From: Candidatus Buchananbacteria bacterium RIFCSPLOWO2_02_FULL_46_11b
GTDB taxonomy: Bacteria; Patescibacteriota; Patescibacteriia; Buchananbacterales; UBA6539
DNA length: 26,779 nt
NCBI GenBank assembly: GCA_001817615.1
Contig: MHIR01000023.1
Location: forward strand, 5,313-32,091
Direction: 5' to 3'
Below the pieces are notes generated by a model that was given only the letters and a program-made list of their open reading frames with translations, was not told the origin of the DNA and searched no databases. The translations under genes and the position numbers were made by a program. Of this stretch, positions 13,511 through 21,672 are shown piece by piece. Position 1 is the first letter of the stretch; each line of letters opens with the position of its first letter.

Positions 13511-14890
13511 TCAAATCTTGAGATCGCGCAAGCTTAAAACAATCAATAAAATCATGGCCAGGGAAATAAAATTGTAATAATTAACAAAGCCCCGGCGCAA
13601 AAAAAACAGCCCCAGCAAAAATAGGATTGAGGCGTGCAAAAAACCGGCTAGATCTTTTTTGCCCCGCCTTAAAACGACAAGCAGCAAACCGGCCGCCGAA
13701 AATAAAAGCCACTGATTAATCCCGGCCTGAAAAACAATCCGGCTTAAATTATTAACTGACAAAGAATGCAGGCCTTCTTTAAATTTAAGCTGATCAATGA
13801 CAATATCGTAATAAAAGTCAGCCGGCTGCCAAAAAACAAAAGGCAGGACAATCAGGCCAAAAACCGCCAAAGCAATCAGCCAGGGCTTGAATTTTATTCC
13901 CCTGACGGCCAGTAAAAAGGGGACAAAGGCAAAAGCGGTCTGTTTGCTGGCTAAAAAAATTCCGAAAACCGCGAAAGCCGGCTGGCTTAAGCCGGCTAAA
14001 AAAAGATAAACAAAAAGATAAAGATAAAAAGCTAAAAACTGATCGGTCCAGCTTTGCTCCAAAACAAAAAGGCCCAGGGGCAGGTATAAAACCAAAAGCG
14101 CGCCCAGCTCGCTTATAATTTTTTGTCCGGCATGTTTATTCTTTAATAAAAAATAAACGATAAAAGCGCAGCCAAAAATGGCAAAAATATAAGAAAATCT
14201 GACGTCGCCAAAAAATAATTTGAAAACGGCGCTGATGATAATCGCCGCCGGCAGATAAGTATAATTATCATTGGCGCAATCCTGCTCGCCGTAGAAAGCC
14301 TGGCATTGGGCCGGCGAATAAACATTATAATATACTTCGGTATAAGGATTTTGGCCTTGCCAGATTGAATCCGCCCCGCCCTGCAATAGATAAAAAACAT
14401 CAATGTTCGGCGCCGGCGAATAAAAAATAATCAGTAGCCGCAAAGCCAAAGCTAAAATCACCAAATAATAAAATTTAAATTTGCTTAAATGCGATAAAAC
14501 GGCGGAAAAAAAATTATTGCCCAGAAGCTTAAAATCAACAAAATAAAGCAAGAATAAAAATAAGGCGGCAAATTTCAGTAAAATTATATTATTATCGCCT
14601 TGGCGCGAGACTAAATAAATGCCCCCGTCAAAAAAATAAGACAGAATAAAGCCGGCAAGATTAGCGGCCAAAAGCAATTTAACCGGGTCGGCGCCGAACT
14701 TAAATTCCAGCCAGGGCTTTTTTAAAAGCGGCAAAAGCAAAACTAACCAGCCCAAAAATAAAAGCCAAAGCTGGGCCTGGTGGAAATACAAGCCTTGATT
14801 CAAACCATAGCCCAGCAAGATTAAAATATGGGCGGCGATAAGATAAGGCAGCTTGGAGAATGGTTGCGGCTGGTCTATGGCGGTTGACAT
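13511..14890 (-). CDS. GT-C-type polytopic membrane protein (GT87/PMT-like)
   Basis: The product has 459 residues and is almost entirely hydrophobic, with about 12 membrane helices. The loop YSPAPNIDVFYLLQGGADSIWQGQNPYTEVYYN (about 158-189) resembles the first extracellular loop of GT-C glycosyltransferases, in which an aspartate (here Asp164) acts in catalysis and G-x-(N/D)-PY precedes the next helix. This suggests a polyprenyl-phosphate-sugar dependent transferase such as GT87, but no family-specific motif settles it. It lies 6 bases after the YfhO-like gene and 10 before the DUF2723 gene, so the three are co-transcribed. Confidence 0.7.
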   Translation of the reverse strand: MSTAIDQPQPFSKLPYLIAAHILILLGYGLNQGLYFHQAQLWLLFLGWLVLLLPLLKKPWLEFKFGADPVKLLLAANLAGFILSYFFDGGIYLVSRQGDNNIILLKFAALFLFLLYFVDFKLLGNNFFSAVLSHLSKFKFYYLVILALALRLLIIFYSPAPNIDVFYLLQGGADSIWQGQNPYTEVYYNVYSPAQCQAFYGEQDCANDNYTYLPAAIIISAVFKLFFGDVRFSYIFAIFGCAFIVYFLLKNKHAGQKIISELGALLVLYLPLGLFVLEQSWTDQFLAFYLYLFVYLFLAGLSQPAFAVFGIFLASKQTAFAFVPFLLAVRGIKFKPWLIALAVFGLIVLPFVFWQPADFYYDIVIDQLKFKEGLHSLSVNNLSRIVFQAGINQWLLFSAAGLLLVVLRRGKKDLAGFLHASILFLLGLFFLRRGFVNYYNFISLAMILLIVLSLRDLKI

Positions 14891-14896
14891 ACTAGA

Positions 14897-17155
14897 TTAA
14901 TTCACGCGCGTTTTATGACTGATTTTATTTAAGCTAAACAGGCACAAAACTAAAAATAACGAAAAAATGCTTATCCATTTGCCGATAATATAAGCCAGGG
15001 GTTGGTAATAAAAAATTACCTCATGCTTGCCCGCCGGCGCTAAAATTGCCATATAAGCGTAATTGGCGCGCCAAATTTCGGCTTTTTGGCCGTCAATTTT
15101 TGCCTGCCAGCCGGGGTCGTAATTCTGGCTGAAAAATAAATAACCAATTTGGGAAAAATCGGCGGTCAAAGATATTTCTCCTGATTTTTTCTCTTTGATT
15201 GATATGGTTGAAGCCGGCACCGGCTCCCCCGCTTGATTAATTGAACCGGCATTTTTTTCCGCTAAAATTATCTGCTTGCTTGGATCAAAATTTTGATCAA
15301 ATAATAAGGTTAGCGCGTTTTCCTGGCTGGCGGCGGCCAGAGTTTCAAAAACGGCAAAAATTTGAGGTAAAACCAGCTTATTTTGATAAATCTTTAAGGG
15401 CGGCAAAAAATCGCGCTTAATTTCTTTGACTAACGGCAAATTGCCGTTAGTTAATTCGCGATAAGACAATAAATATTTGACGTTTTGCAGGCCAAAAATT
15501 TTTAAAGTTTGATCGTCAAGGCCCGCGTCTTTTTCGGCCACTTTATCAATCTTAGTTTTAGCCGCCAAAACTTCACCCAATCTCTGGGCTTCTCTAAATA
15601 ACATTCCCCCCTCAAGCGAGGCCCGGTCTTGGGCCGAGCTCAAGCCCCAAAATATGTTTAAATTGGGCGGAATCAATTCCCGGCCGGAAATAAAAAACGA
15701 CAGGTTATTCTGCCAGCCGCCCGCCAGCCGGTAAAGAGACTGCCAGGCCTCGGGCCAGCCAAGGCTGTAAATCCGAAAATCAGCTTTGTCTTTTTTCAAA
15801 AATTCGGCGCTCTCGGCCGGGGAAAAATAAGCCTGGTAATCCAAAACTCCAAAATACTTGAAACCGACCAAAAACAAATCAGCCGCCGCGATTAAAATTA
15901 AAACCAAAGGCAATAATAAATTTAAAAGCATCTTTGATTTCAGGTTTTGGAAGCGGCGGCTTAATTTTTGCCAAAGCAGATCAAAACCGAAACCCGCCAG
16001 AACCGTCAGGCAAACCAGGGCCAAAAGCAAAAAGCGCTGGGGAAAACGGAACATGGAAAAGCCGGGAATGATTTTCCAAAAAATGATAAAAAGCGGGCTG
16101 AAATCGCCAAAAATAAACAAAAAAGAGCCGAGGGCTAAAATTGCCAGCCGCTTGACGTTGTTATCCCGGGGAAACAAGCAAAAGATCGCCAAAAGCGCCG
16201 AAACTAAAGGCAAAAGGCCGAAGTAAATATTATTCTCCCAAAATATGCCAAAAACCCTTAAATTGGCGGGAAAAGTCCCGGTAGCCGGATTGCCTAAAAA
16301 ATAAGGGGAAATAAAATATCCCAGGCTGGCCGGCGCGTAAGGGTAAGCGATAATATTGGAATAATCCATGGCCTGGCCCCGGCCGGAAAAACCAGAAAAA
16401 GAAAAAGTCGGCAGGAGCTGGATGGCGGCCAGGCCGAAAAAAACCAGGCCGATTAAAATCCAGGGCAAAATAATTTTTTTGGCGATATTTTTTAAATCCG
16501 GAATTTCGGCCAATAAAATTTTCAGGCAAAAATAAACAAAACCGGAAACCAAAGAAACATAAAGAATCGGCGGAAAACCGGCAAAAAATTGAACCGTAAA
16601 AACCGCGGCCAAAGCTAAAAGCCAATTTAGCTTGTTTTTTGCCGTTGAAAAATATTTTTCAATTAAATAAAATAAAAGCGGCAGCCAGACGGCGGCATTG
16701 ATCAAATTAAGATGCTTTAAGCGAAAAATAAAAAAACCGGAAAAGCTGAAAGCGACGGCGGAAAACAGCGCCCCCAGGGGGCTGATTTTTAAAACCCGGG
16801 CGTAGAGATAAATAAAAAGTCCGGCCAAAAAAAAGTTCAGAAAAAAACTCAAGTTAACCGCCCAATTAAACGGCAAGAAAACAAACAATAAATTCGGGGG
16901 ATAAAAAACGCCGGCCTGGCCTTCGGCCAAAACCGGAAAACCATTGGCCAGCCGATCGGTCCATAACGGCATTTGGCCGGCTTTCAAAGACTCGGCCGCG
17001 ACCTGGCGCAGGGGCAAATCAAGCTCGGTCAAATCGCTGCCCGTAAAATCGCCGGCGTAAGGAATTTTTTGGCCGGTCAAATAAGGGATAAAAAATAAAG
17101 CCGCCAGACCGAAGAGGAAGATTACGGGAATTAGGTTCTTTAAAGCGGATTTCAT
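14897..17155 (-). CDS. YfhO-family membrane protein
   Basis: The product has 752 residues. About 12 membrane helices cover residues 8-440, followed by a soluble extracytoplasmic domain (about 440-715) and a final helix (about 728-746). YfhO features are PYAGDFTGSDLTELDLPLR and MPLWTDRLANGFPVLAEGQAGVFYPPNLLF in the first loop, and FSQNYDPGWQAKIDGQ with APAGKHEVIFYYQP near the end. YfhO proteins act in glycosylation of lipoteichoic acid and other surface polymers in Firmicutes; in this lineage the acceptor is unknown (cell-surface glycan or pilin). It heads the unit. The promoter at 17162-17190 places the transcript start at or next to ATG 17155, so the mRNA is probably leaderless. Confidence 0.85.
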   Translation of the reverse strand: MKSALKNLIPVIFLFGLAALFFIPYLTGQKIPYAGDFTGSDLTELDLPLRQVAAESLKAGQMPLWTDRLANGFPVLAEGQAGVFYPPNLLFVFLPFNWAVNLSFFLNFFLAGLFIYLYARVLKISPLGALFSAVAFSFSGFFIFRLKHLNLINAAVWLPLLFYLIEKYFSTAKNKLNWLLALAAVFTVQFFAGFPPILYVSLVSGFVYFCLKILLAEIPDLKNIAKKIILPWILIGLVFFGLAAIQLLPTFSFSGFSGRGQAMDYSNIIAYPYAPASLGYFISPYFLGNPATGTFPANLRVFGIFWENNIYFGLLPLVSALLAIFCLFPRDNNVKRLAILALGSFLFIFGDFSPLFIIFWKIIPGFSMFRFPQRFLLLALVCLTVLAGFGFDLLWQKLSRRFQNLKSKMLLNLLLPLVLILIAAADLFLVGFKYFGVLDYQAYFSPAESAEFLKKDKADFRIYSLGWPEAWQSLYRLAGGWQNNLSFFISGRELIPPNLNIFWGLSSAQDRASLEGGMLFREAQRLGEVLAAKTKIDKVAEKDAGLDDQTLKIFGLQNVKYLLSYRELTNGNLPLVKEIKRDFLPPLKIYQNKLVLPQIFAVFETLAAASQENALTLLFDQNFDPSKQIILAEKNAGSINQAGEPVPASTISIKEKKSGEISLTADFSQIGYLFFSQNYDPGWQAKIDGQKAEIWRANYAYMAILAPAGKHEVIFYYQPLAYIIGKWISIFSLFLVLCLFSLNKISHKTRVN

Positions 17156-17161
17156 GGCTGT

Positions 17162-17190
17162 ATTATAGCATTAAAAGCGCCGAATTCCAA
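17162..17190 (-). promoter_or_regulatory. Promoter of the YfhO/GT-C unit, probably leaderless
   Basis: -35 TTGGAA (17190-17185), a 17-bp spacer ending in TGC, and -10 TATAAT (17167-17162). Only six bases separate the -10 from ATG 17155, so transcription should begin at the start codon. Confidence 0.7.
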
Positions 17191-17241
17191 ATCAGAACTG
17201 CAAATTAATACGGCAAATTGAGATTCGTTTTTTAGAATAAA

Positions 17242-17301
17242 GGGAAAAATTACAAATTCAATCCCGTATTAAAAATGCGGCATTGAATTTATAATTTCCC
17301 C
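17242..17301. repeat. Inverted repeat in spacer between pilin and YfhO gene
   Basis: GGGAAAAATTACAAATTCAA and TTGAATTTATAATTTCCC form two 18-20 base arms that pair with few mismatches around a short loop. Words ACAAATTC/GAATTT belong to the AATTCCAA family seen elsewhere. Confidence 0.65.
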
Positions 17302-17347
17302 TATTAACATCAAAATACTATTATAACTTATAATAAAACTAAAAACA

Positions 17348-17379
17348 AAAACCCCGTCTCTATGAAGAAACGGGGTTTT
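17348..17379 (-). terminator. Intrinsic terminator of the pilin gene
   Basis: A 10-bp stem AAAACCCCGT/ACGGGGTTTT with a 12-base loop lies 25 bases past the pilin stop. On the minus strand the stem is followed by TGTTTTT. It isolates the pilin as a single-gene unit. Confidence 0.85.
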
Positions 17380-17403
17380 AGGAAGCTTCCGCTATATGAA
17401 AAA

Positions 17404-17832
17404 TTACTGAAGTCCGTTTTGATCGGCCGTGTGAACGCCCAGGCCTAAGCCGCCAACTGGTCCTTCCAGGCTGAAAATCAAACTATAGGTCGTATTGTCG
17501 CCGACATAAGTATAGCTCTGGGCCGGCAGCGGATCAACCGGAATTAAGCCCATGTAAGCGTCGGCGCAGCCCGCCGAACTAAAGCCAATCGTGCCTAAAC
17601 ATTTAGTCGCGCTGGCGCCTAAAACGACCGCCGCCCCTTCCGAAGGATAAGCCGATTGATCGTTGAAATAAAGCTCCAGCGCGGTCTGAATCTGCTTGAC
17701 GTCGGCCACGCGCTTGGCATCCCGGGCTTTCAACCGCGCGGAATTCAAAGCGACGACCGCCAGGGTGGACAATAAGCCGATAATGGCGATTACCACCAAT
17801 AGTTCAATTAAGGTAAAACCTTTCTTTCTCAT
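17404..17832 (-). CDS. pilA: Major type IV pilin
   Basis: The product has 142 residues. It has a class-III prepilin signal with a 5-residue leader: MRKKG-FTLIELLVVIAIIGLLSTLAVVAL, with Phe+1 and Glu+5. The globular part has two cysteines (KCLGTIGFSSAGC) that can form a disulfide. The DAKRVADVKQIQTALELYFNDQSAYP segment is typical of short pilins of CPR and Gram-positive bacteria. An almost perfect Shine-Dalgarno (AGGAGGTGA) lies 6 bases before ATG 17832, the strongest in the window, as expected for an abundant protein. A structured leader (17865-17966), its own promoter (18006-18016) and terminator (17348-17379) make it a separate, probably highly expressed unit downstream of pilC. Confidence 0.93.
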   Translation of the reverse strand: MRKKGFTLIELLVVIAIIGLLSTLAVVALNSARLKARDAKRVADVKQIQTALELYFNDQSAYPSEGAAVVLGASATKCLGTIGFSSAGCADAYMGLIPVDPLPAQSYTYVGDNTTYSLIFSLEGPVGGLGLGVHTADQNGLQ

Positions 17833-17837
17833 GTTTT

Positions 17838-17848
17838 CACCTCCTTTC
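17838..17848 (-). promoter_or_regulatory. Strong Shine-Dalgarno of the pilin gene
   Basis: AAAGGAGGTGA followed by AAAC and ATG matches the anti-SD over its whole length. Other start codons in this window have weak or no SD. Confidence 0.85.
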
Positions 17849-17864
17849 TTTACATCGCGAATTA

Positions 17865-17966
17865 CGCCAATCCGCCCTCTGACTTCGCTTGAGGCGGCGC
17901 TAATCGCGCGAATAATATTCGCGCCTTATCAGCGGGCCGCGAAAGCGGCCAGAAGCGTTATTGGCG
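17865..17966 (-). promoter_or_regulatory. Candidate structured leader RNA of the pilin gene (four-way junction)
   Basis: On the minus strand a 7-bp closing stem CGCCAAT/ATTGGCG encloses three hairpins: GGCCGC-TTTC-GCGGCC; GCGCGAAT-att-ATTCGCGC, extended across an internal loop by CGCT/AGCG; and CCGCC...GGCGG with an adjacent CTC/GAG. It ends about 17 bases before the Shine-Dalgarno and lies fully within the predicted 165-nt leader. It matches no riboswitch class I can recognise. On the plus strand the first loop would read GAAA (GNRA), so the active strand is not certain. Confidence 0.55.
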
Positions 17967-18005
17967 AGAAAATCAAATTATTTTAAGCGATTAACACTTA
18001 AAAGC

Positions 18006-18016
18006 ATTATACCACA
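18006..18016 (-). promoter_or_regulatory. Promoter of the pilin gene (TGTGGTATAAT)
   Basis: This is an extended -10 with perfect TATAAT (18011-18006). No strong -35. The predicted start is about 17999, giving a leader of about 165 nt. Confidence 0.75.
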
Positions 18017-18068
18017 AAATCAAATAAAGAGAAATAAGCTTATTGGCCGCGGAATTTCCAGGCAAATC

Positions 18069-18102
18069 CTTATCAGCTGATAAAGGCCGGCCAGCGGCCG
18101 GC
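18069..18102. terminator. Hairpin(s) downstream of pilC, weak terminator candidate
   Basis: GCCGGCC-agc-GGCCGGC (18086-18102) lies 16 bases past the pilC stop. On the minus strand it is followed by TTTATC only, then by the palindrome TTATCAGCTGATAA. The GC stem is strong but the T-run is poor. Confidence 0.5.
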
Positions 18103-18117
18103 TATTTACGCGCTCCC

Positions 18118-19323
18118 CTACATGCCCAAAGCCAAACTGTACATCGGCAAAATTACCGCGGCAAACAAGACGCCAACCGCCACCCCCATGACCGCGATGA
18201 CCAAAGGTTCAATCAAAGTCACCAGATTTTGGACCATATTATTCACTTCCCGGTCGTAAAAACCCGACAATTTTTCCAGAATATCTTCCAGCCGGCCGGT
18301 TTTTTCTCCCAAATTCAGCATCTGGGAAACCATGACCGGCATCTCTTTGCTTTGCAAAAAAACAGTGGCAATAGAATTGCCCGCTTCCACTTCCGCCGCG
18401 GTTTTTAAAATCAAATCCCGAAACACCATATTGCCGACCACGTCGGCGGCGATATTCAAGCTTTTAGTTAAAGCGATCTGGCCGGCGATTAAAGTATGGA
18501 GACTGCGGGTAAAGCGCACTAAAATTATTTTTTGCGCCAAGGCGCCGAAAATCGGCGCTTTTAATTTGAAATTATCCCATTGCCGCCGGCCTGGCCCGGT
18601 TTTAATCAGCAGCCGAAAACCAATCCCCAGGCCGATTAAAGCCAAAAGCGCCAGCCACCAAAAATTGGCTAAAAATTCGCTGACCGCTATTAAAATTTTA
18701 GTGGCCAGGGGCAATTGAACGCCGCTTTCTTTAAGCGCGCCGGTCAGCTGGGGCACGACCGAAATCATCATAAACGCGCCGACCAGGCCAAGGCCGGCAA
18801 TGATAAAGCCCGGATAAATCATGGCGCCGCGGATGCGGGAAATCAAATCATAGTCTTTTTCCATTTGATCGGCCAAATATCCCAAGACTTCTTCCAATTT
18901 TCCCGAAGTTTCGCCGGAACGGATGATATTGATGAAAAAATCGGAAAAAACGCCCACGTGGCGGCCTAAAGCGGCCGAAAGCTTGGCGCCGCCGTCAACA
19001 TCATCGGCTACTTCCGAAATGATTGATTTTAAAGTCGTTGATTCGGTTTGATTGGTTAAAATCCGCAAACCCTGGACTAAAGGAACGTTGGCCGAAACAA
19101 TGACGGATAATTGCCGGCAGAAAAAAACCAGGTCTCTGGTCTTGACTCGGTTCAAAAAGTCCAAAGAACTCTCAAGAAAACTGATTTTTTCTTCCTTTAA
19201 AGAAAGGATGGTCAGGCCCTGATCCGAAAGCGTCTCGCCGGCCACTTCAAGCGAAGCGGCCTGAATCATGGCCTCAACAATCTGGTTATTTTTATCCGCG
19301 ACTTTGTAGCGAAAGTAAGGCAT
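18118..19323 (-). CDS. pilC: Type IV pilus inner-membrane platform protein PilC
   Basis: The product has 401 residues from ATG at 19323. It is a polytopic platform protein of the PilC/GspF family with two repeated T2SSF domains. The first (about 55-180) has LVFFCRQLSVIVSANVPLVQGLRIL and IIRSGETSGKLEEVLGYLADQMEKD; the second (about 260-385) has FTRSLHTLIAGQIALTKSLNIAADVV and MLNLGEKTGRLEDILEKLSGFYDREV. Membrane helices lie near 153-178, 205-227 and at the C-terminus. The start MPYFRYKVADKNNQ is the standard PilC opening. The frame extends to 19374, but the extra codons (LLSLVSC) come from CTTGTCT-type spacer repeats. It works with PilB to add pilin subunits. Confidence 0.95.
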   Translation of the reverse strand: MPYFRYKVADKNNQIVEAMIQAASLEVAGETLSDQGLTILSLKEEKISFLESSLDFLNRVKTRDLVFFCRQLSVIVSANVPLVQGLRILTNQTESTTLKSIISEVADDVDGGAKLSAALGRHVGVFSDFFINIIRSGETSGKLEEVLGYLADQMEKDYDLISRIRGAMIYPGFIIAGLGLVGAFMMISVVPQLTGALKESGVQLPLATKILIAVSEFLANFWWLALLALIGLGIGFRLLIKTGPGRRQWDNFKLKAPIFGALAQKIILVRFTRSLHTLIAGQIALTKSLNIAADVVGNMVFRDLILKTAAEVEAGNSIATVFLQSKEMPVMVSQMLNLGEKTGRLEDILEKLSGFYDREVNNMVQNLVTLIEPLVIAVMGVAVGVLFAAVILPMYSLALGM

Positions 19324-19324
19324 A

Positions 19325-19415
19325 GGAAAGAAACAAGAGACAAGAGATAAGAGACAAAGGATTCTCTTTTTCACTTAAGTAAGAGCGCAACCTAGAAAAC
19401 TTGCCGCTTGTCGCT
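19325..19415. repeat. Word repeat upstream of pilC (ACAAGAG / CTTGTCG family)
   Basis: AACAAGAGACAAGAGATAAG lies directly before pilC, with shorter complementary words (CTTGCCGCTTGTCG) near 19401-19415. This is the same word family as at 11332-11521. Confidence 0.65.
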
Positions 19416-19419
19416 AAAG

Positions 19420-19794
19420 TTAAATCAAGTATTGCTTAATCTTCTTGACCACCTCTGACGGCATAAAATGGGCTTTGATCAGATAATCATTGGCGCCCAA
19501 ATCCAGGCCTTTTTTAACCTCGTCTTTTTGGCTTAAATTAGTCAAAAGAATCACCGGAATATTTTTTAATTCCTTGTCCGCTTTCATGGCTTTAAGAATT
19601 TCAAAGCCGTCTTTGCGCGGCAGGATAATATCCAGTAAAATCAAATCCGGCTTTTTTTCCTTGATCATTTTCAGGCCCTTTTCCCCGTCGCCGGCCAAAC
19701 TAATTTCATAGCCTTCCAATTTCAGCTTGGTGGCGTAAAGTTCGGCCAAGAATTCATCATCTTCCACGAGTAAAATTGATTTTTTATCCGCCAT
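19420..19794 (-). CDS. Single-domain response regulator (CheY-like receiver)
   Basis: The product has 124 residues from ATG at 19794 (MADKKSILLVEDD). It is a complete receiver domain: acidic pocket Glu11, Asp12 and Asp13, phospho-acceptor Asp55 (LILLDIILPRKDG), switch Thr85 (ILLTNLS) and Lys107 (YLIKAH). There is no output domain, so it should act by protein-protein contact. No histidine kinase gene is in the window. Its place between pilB and pilC suggests it tunes pilus assembly or twitching, perhaps by binding the PilB ATPase, in the way PilG/PilH act elsewhere. The frame is open to 19809, but MADKK is the more normal start. Confidence 0.92.
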   Translation of the reverse strand: MADKKSILLVEDDEFLAELYATKLKLEGYEISLAGDGEKGLKMIKEKKPDLILLDIILPRKDGFEILKAMKADKELKNIPVILLTNLSQKDEVKKGLDLGANDYLIKAHFMPSEVVKKIKQYLI

Positions 19795-19824
19795 AGATTT
19801 GCAAATCAAGCGCTTTAATAATTT

Positions 19825-19884
19825 TTAATCAGGAATCAGGAATTATGAATACTTCGTGAAACATTCCTAATTCCTAATTCCTAA
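19825..19884. repeat. Inverted word repeat between pilB and receiver gene (AGGAATTA / TAATTCCT family)
   Basis: TTAATCAGGAATCAGGAATT on the left and ATTCCTAATTCCTAATTCCT on the right form an imperfect hairpin in the 93-base spacer. Confidence 0.7.
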
Positions 19885-19887
19885 CCG

Positions 19888-21618
19888 CTAAAGCTGGGCG
19901 ACCCGCAAGATTTCGTCAACTGTGGTTAGTCCCTGCAGGGCTTTCAAAAGGCAGTCCTGGGTCAAGCTGATGAATTGATCTTTTTCCAAAACTTTTTTAA
20001 TGGCCGCCGTGTTGCCGCCGGCATTGATAATTTCCCGAATTTCCGGGGTGACATTGATGATTTCGGCCACCGCCACCCGGCCCTGATAGCCCAAATTGCC
20101 GCAATGGGCGCAGCCCTCGCCTTTGTAAAAAACCGGTTTTTCAAAATTAATCCCGGCCAGATATTTCGGCGGGATTGAGGCCGCCATTTCTTTGACTCTT
20201 TTTAACATCGGCGCCGAAATCGCGGTTTCTTTTTTGCAGTCCGGACAAATTTTTCGCGCCAGCCGCTGGGCAATGACCATATTGATGACGGAAGAAAGCA
20301 AAAACGGTTCCGCCCCCAAGTCCACTAAGCGCGGCACGGCGCCGAGGGCGTCGTTGGTGTGCAGGGTGGAAAGAATCATGTGGCCGGACAAGCCGGCGTG
20401 AATCACCATTTCCGTGGTTTCCCGGTCGCGGATTTCGCCCAGCATGACGATGTTGGGATCCTGGCGCAAAATCGCCCGAAAGCCGGAAGCGAAATCGTAG
20501 CCGATATCCTGATTGATCTGCGACTGATTGACGCCGTCAATATAATATTCAATCGGGTCTTCCAGAGTAATAATATTCACGCCTTCGCGGTTAAGCATGG
20601 TCAAGATCGTATACAAAGTCGTGGTTTTGCCCGATCCCGTCGGCCCGGTCAGTAAAATCATGCCGTGCGGCCTGGTAATTGATTGCTTGATTAGTTCAAT
20701 ATAAACCGGATTAAAGCCCAGCTGCTCCAGCTGGGGCACTTGGGCGGTCGTATCCAAAATTCTCAATACCGTTTTTTCCCCTTCAAACAGCGGCAAGGTT
20801 GAGACGCGAAAATCAACCTGCCGGCCTTCAAAAGTAATCCGAATCCGGCCGTCTTGCGGCTTTCGGGTTTCGTCTAATTTTAAATTCGCTAAAACCTTGA
20901 TCCGGGCGGTAATCGCGGCATGGATATATTTGGGCAAAACCAAAGAAGTGCGCATAATGCCGTCAACCCGGTAGCGGATCTGGGTATCTTTTATGGTGGG
21001 TTCAATATGAATATCCGAGGCCCGGCCTTCAATCGCGTTTTTCATGATGACTAAAACGATTTTGGAAACCGGCGCGCTTTTAACCACTTCCTCCATCTGC
21101 CGGCTTTCCAGAGTTTGGCCTTCAACCGCCCCGGGCTGCTCTTCAAAACCCGCCAAGGCCTGCTCCACTTCCTCGCCCATGACCTGGTATTGGCGCAAAA
21201 TCGTTTTAAACCCGCTGGGCGCAATCAAAAAATATTTTACCTCCCAGCCGGCTTTTTGGGCTAAAAATTCTATGGCTTCCAGCGCCTTGAAATTCTGGGG
21301 ATCAACCAGGCCGATGCTAATCTCATGGCCGTTTTTTTCAAAGGGAATCATCAGGTAATTTTCCGCGACTGGCCGGGGAATCAAGTCTAAAACGGCCCGG
21401 GGAACCAGCCGGCCTTTTAAATCGGCAACCGGCATTTTTAAAAGTTTGCCTTTGATTGCCGTTAAACGATCTTCGGAAATCAAGCCCTGGCTGACAAGCC
21501 AATCCTCAATCGGCCCTTTGGCCGCCGCGGCGTCTTTGGCAATCGCCGCGGCCTTTTCTTTGGTTAAGGCGCCGTCGGCCACTAAGGCATTGATGAGTTT
21601 ATTTTGATTTTTATTCAT
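19888..21618 (-). CDS. pilB: Type IV pilus extension ATPase PilB
   Basis: The product has 576 residues. It is a cytoplasmic hexameric AAA-type secretion ATPase (GspE/PilB family). The N-terminal MshEN-like domain (about 1-145) has VPRAVLDLIPRPVAENYLMIPFE. N2 domain: GRASDIHIEPTIKDTQIRYRVDGIM (about 198-222). Walker A GPTGSGKTT is at 325-333; the Asp box (VNIITLEDPIEY) at 347-358; Walker B region NIVMLGEIRDRET at 389-401; the His box at HMILSTLHTNDA (413-424). A Cys4 zinc site uses Cys458, Cys461, Cys503 and Cys506. It powers pilus extension. No retraction ATPase (PilT) is present in this window. It lies 54 bases after the PilP-like gene, with a perfect hairpin in between (21632-21659). Confidence 0.96.
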   Translation of the reverse strand: MNKNQNKLINALVADGALTKEKAAAIAKDAAAAKGPIEDWLVSQGLISEDRLTAIKGKLLKMPVADLKGRLVPRAVLDLIPRPVAENYLMIPFEKNGHEISIGLVDPQNFKALEAIEFLAQKAGWEVKYFLIAPSGFKTILRQYQVMGEEVEQALAGFEEQPGAVEGQTLESRQMEEVVKSAPVSKIVLVIMKNAIEGRASDIHIEPTIKDTQIRYRVDGIMRTSLVLPKYIHAAITARIKVLANLKLDETRKPQDGRIRITFEGRQVDFRVSTLPLFEGEKTVLRILDTTAQVPQLEQLGFNPVYIELIKQSITRPHGMILLTGPTGSGKTTTLYTILTMLNREGVNIITLEDPIEYYIDGVNQSQINQDIGYDFASGFRAILRQDPNIVMLGEIRDRETTEMVIHAGLSGHMILSTLHTNDALGAVPRLVDLGAEPFLLSSVINMVIAQRLARKICPDCKKETAISAPMLKRVKEMAASIPPKYLAGINFEKPVFYKGEGCAHCGNLGYQGRVAVAEIINVTPEIREIINAGGNTAAIKKVLEKDQFISLTQDCLLKALQGLTTVDEILRVAQL

Positions 21619-21631
21619 GGAAAAATCTTAA

Positions 21632-21659
21632 CCCCGTTAGAAATTTATTTCTAACGGGG
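21632..21659. terminator. Perfect 12-bp hairpin just upstream of pilB
   Basis: CCCCGTTAGAAA and TTTCTAACGGGG pair around TTTA. On the minus strand it is followed by TTAAGATTTTT and then the pilB start 13 bases on. It may be a partial terminator or attenuator that lowers pilB relative to pilMNO, or an mRNA processing/stability hairpin. Confidence 0.5.
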
Positions 21660-21672
21660 TAAATCTCTTGAA

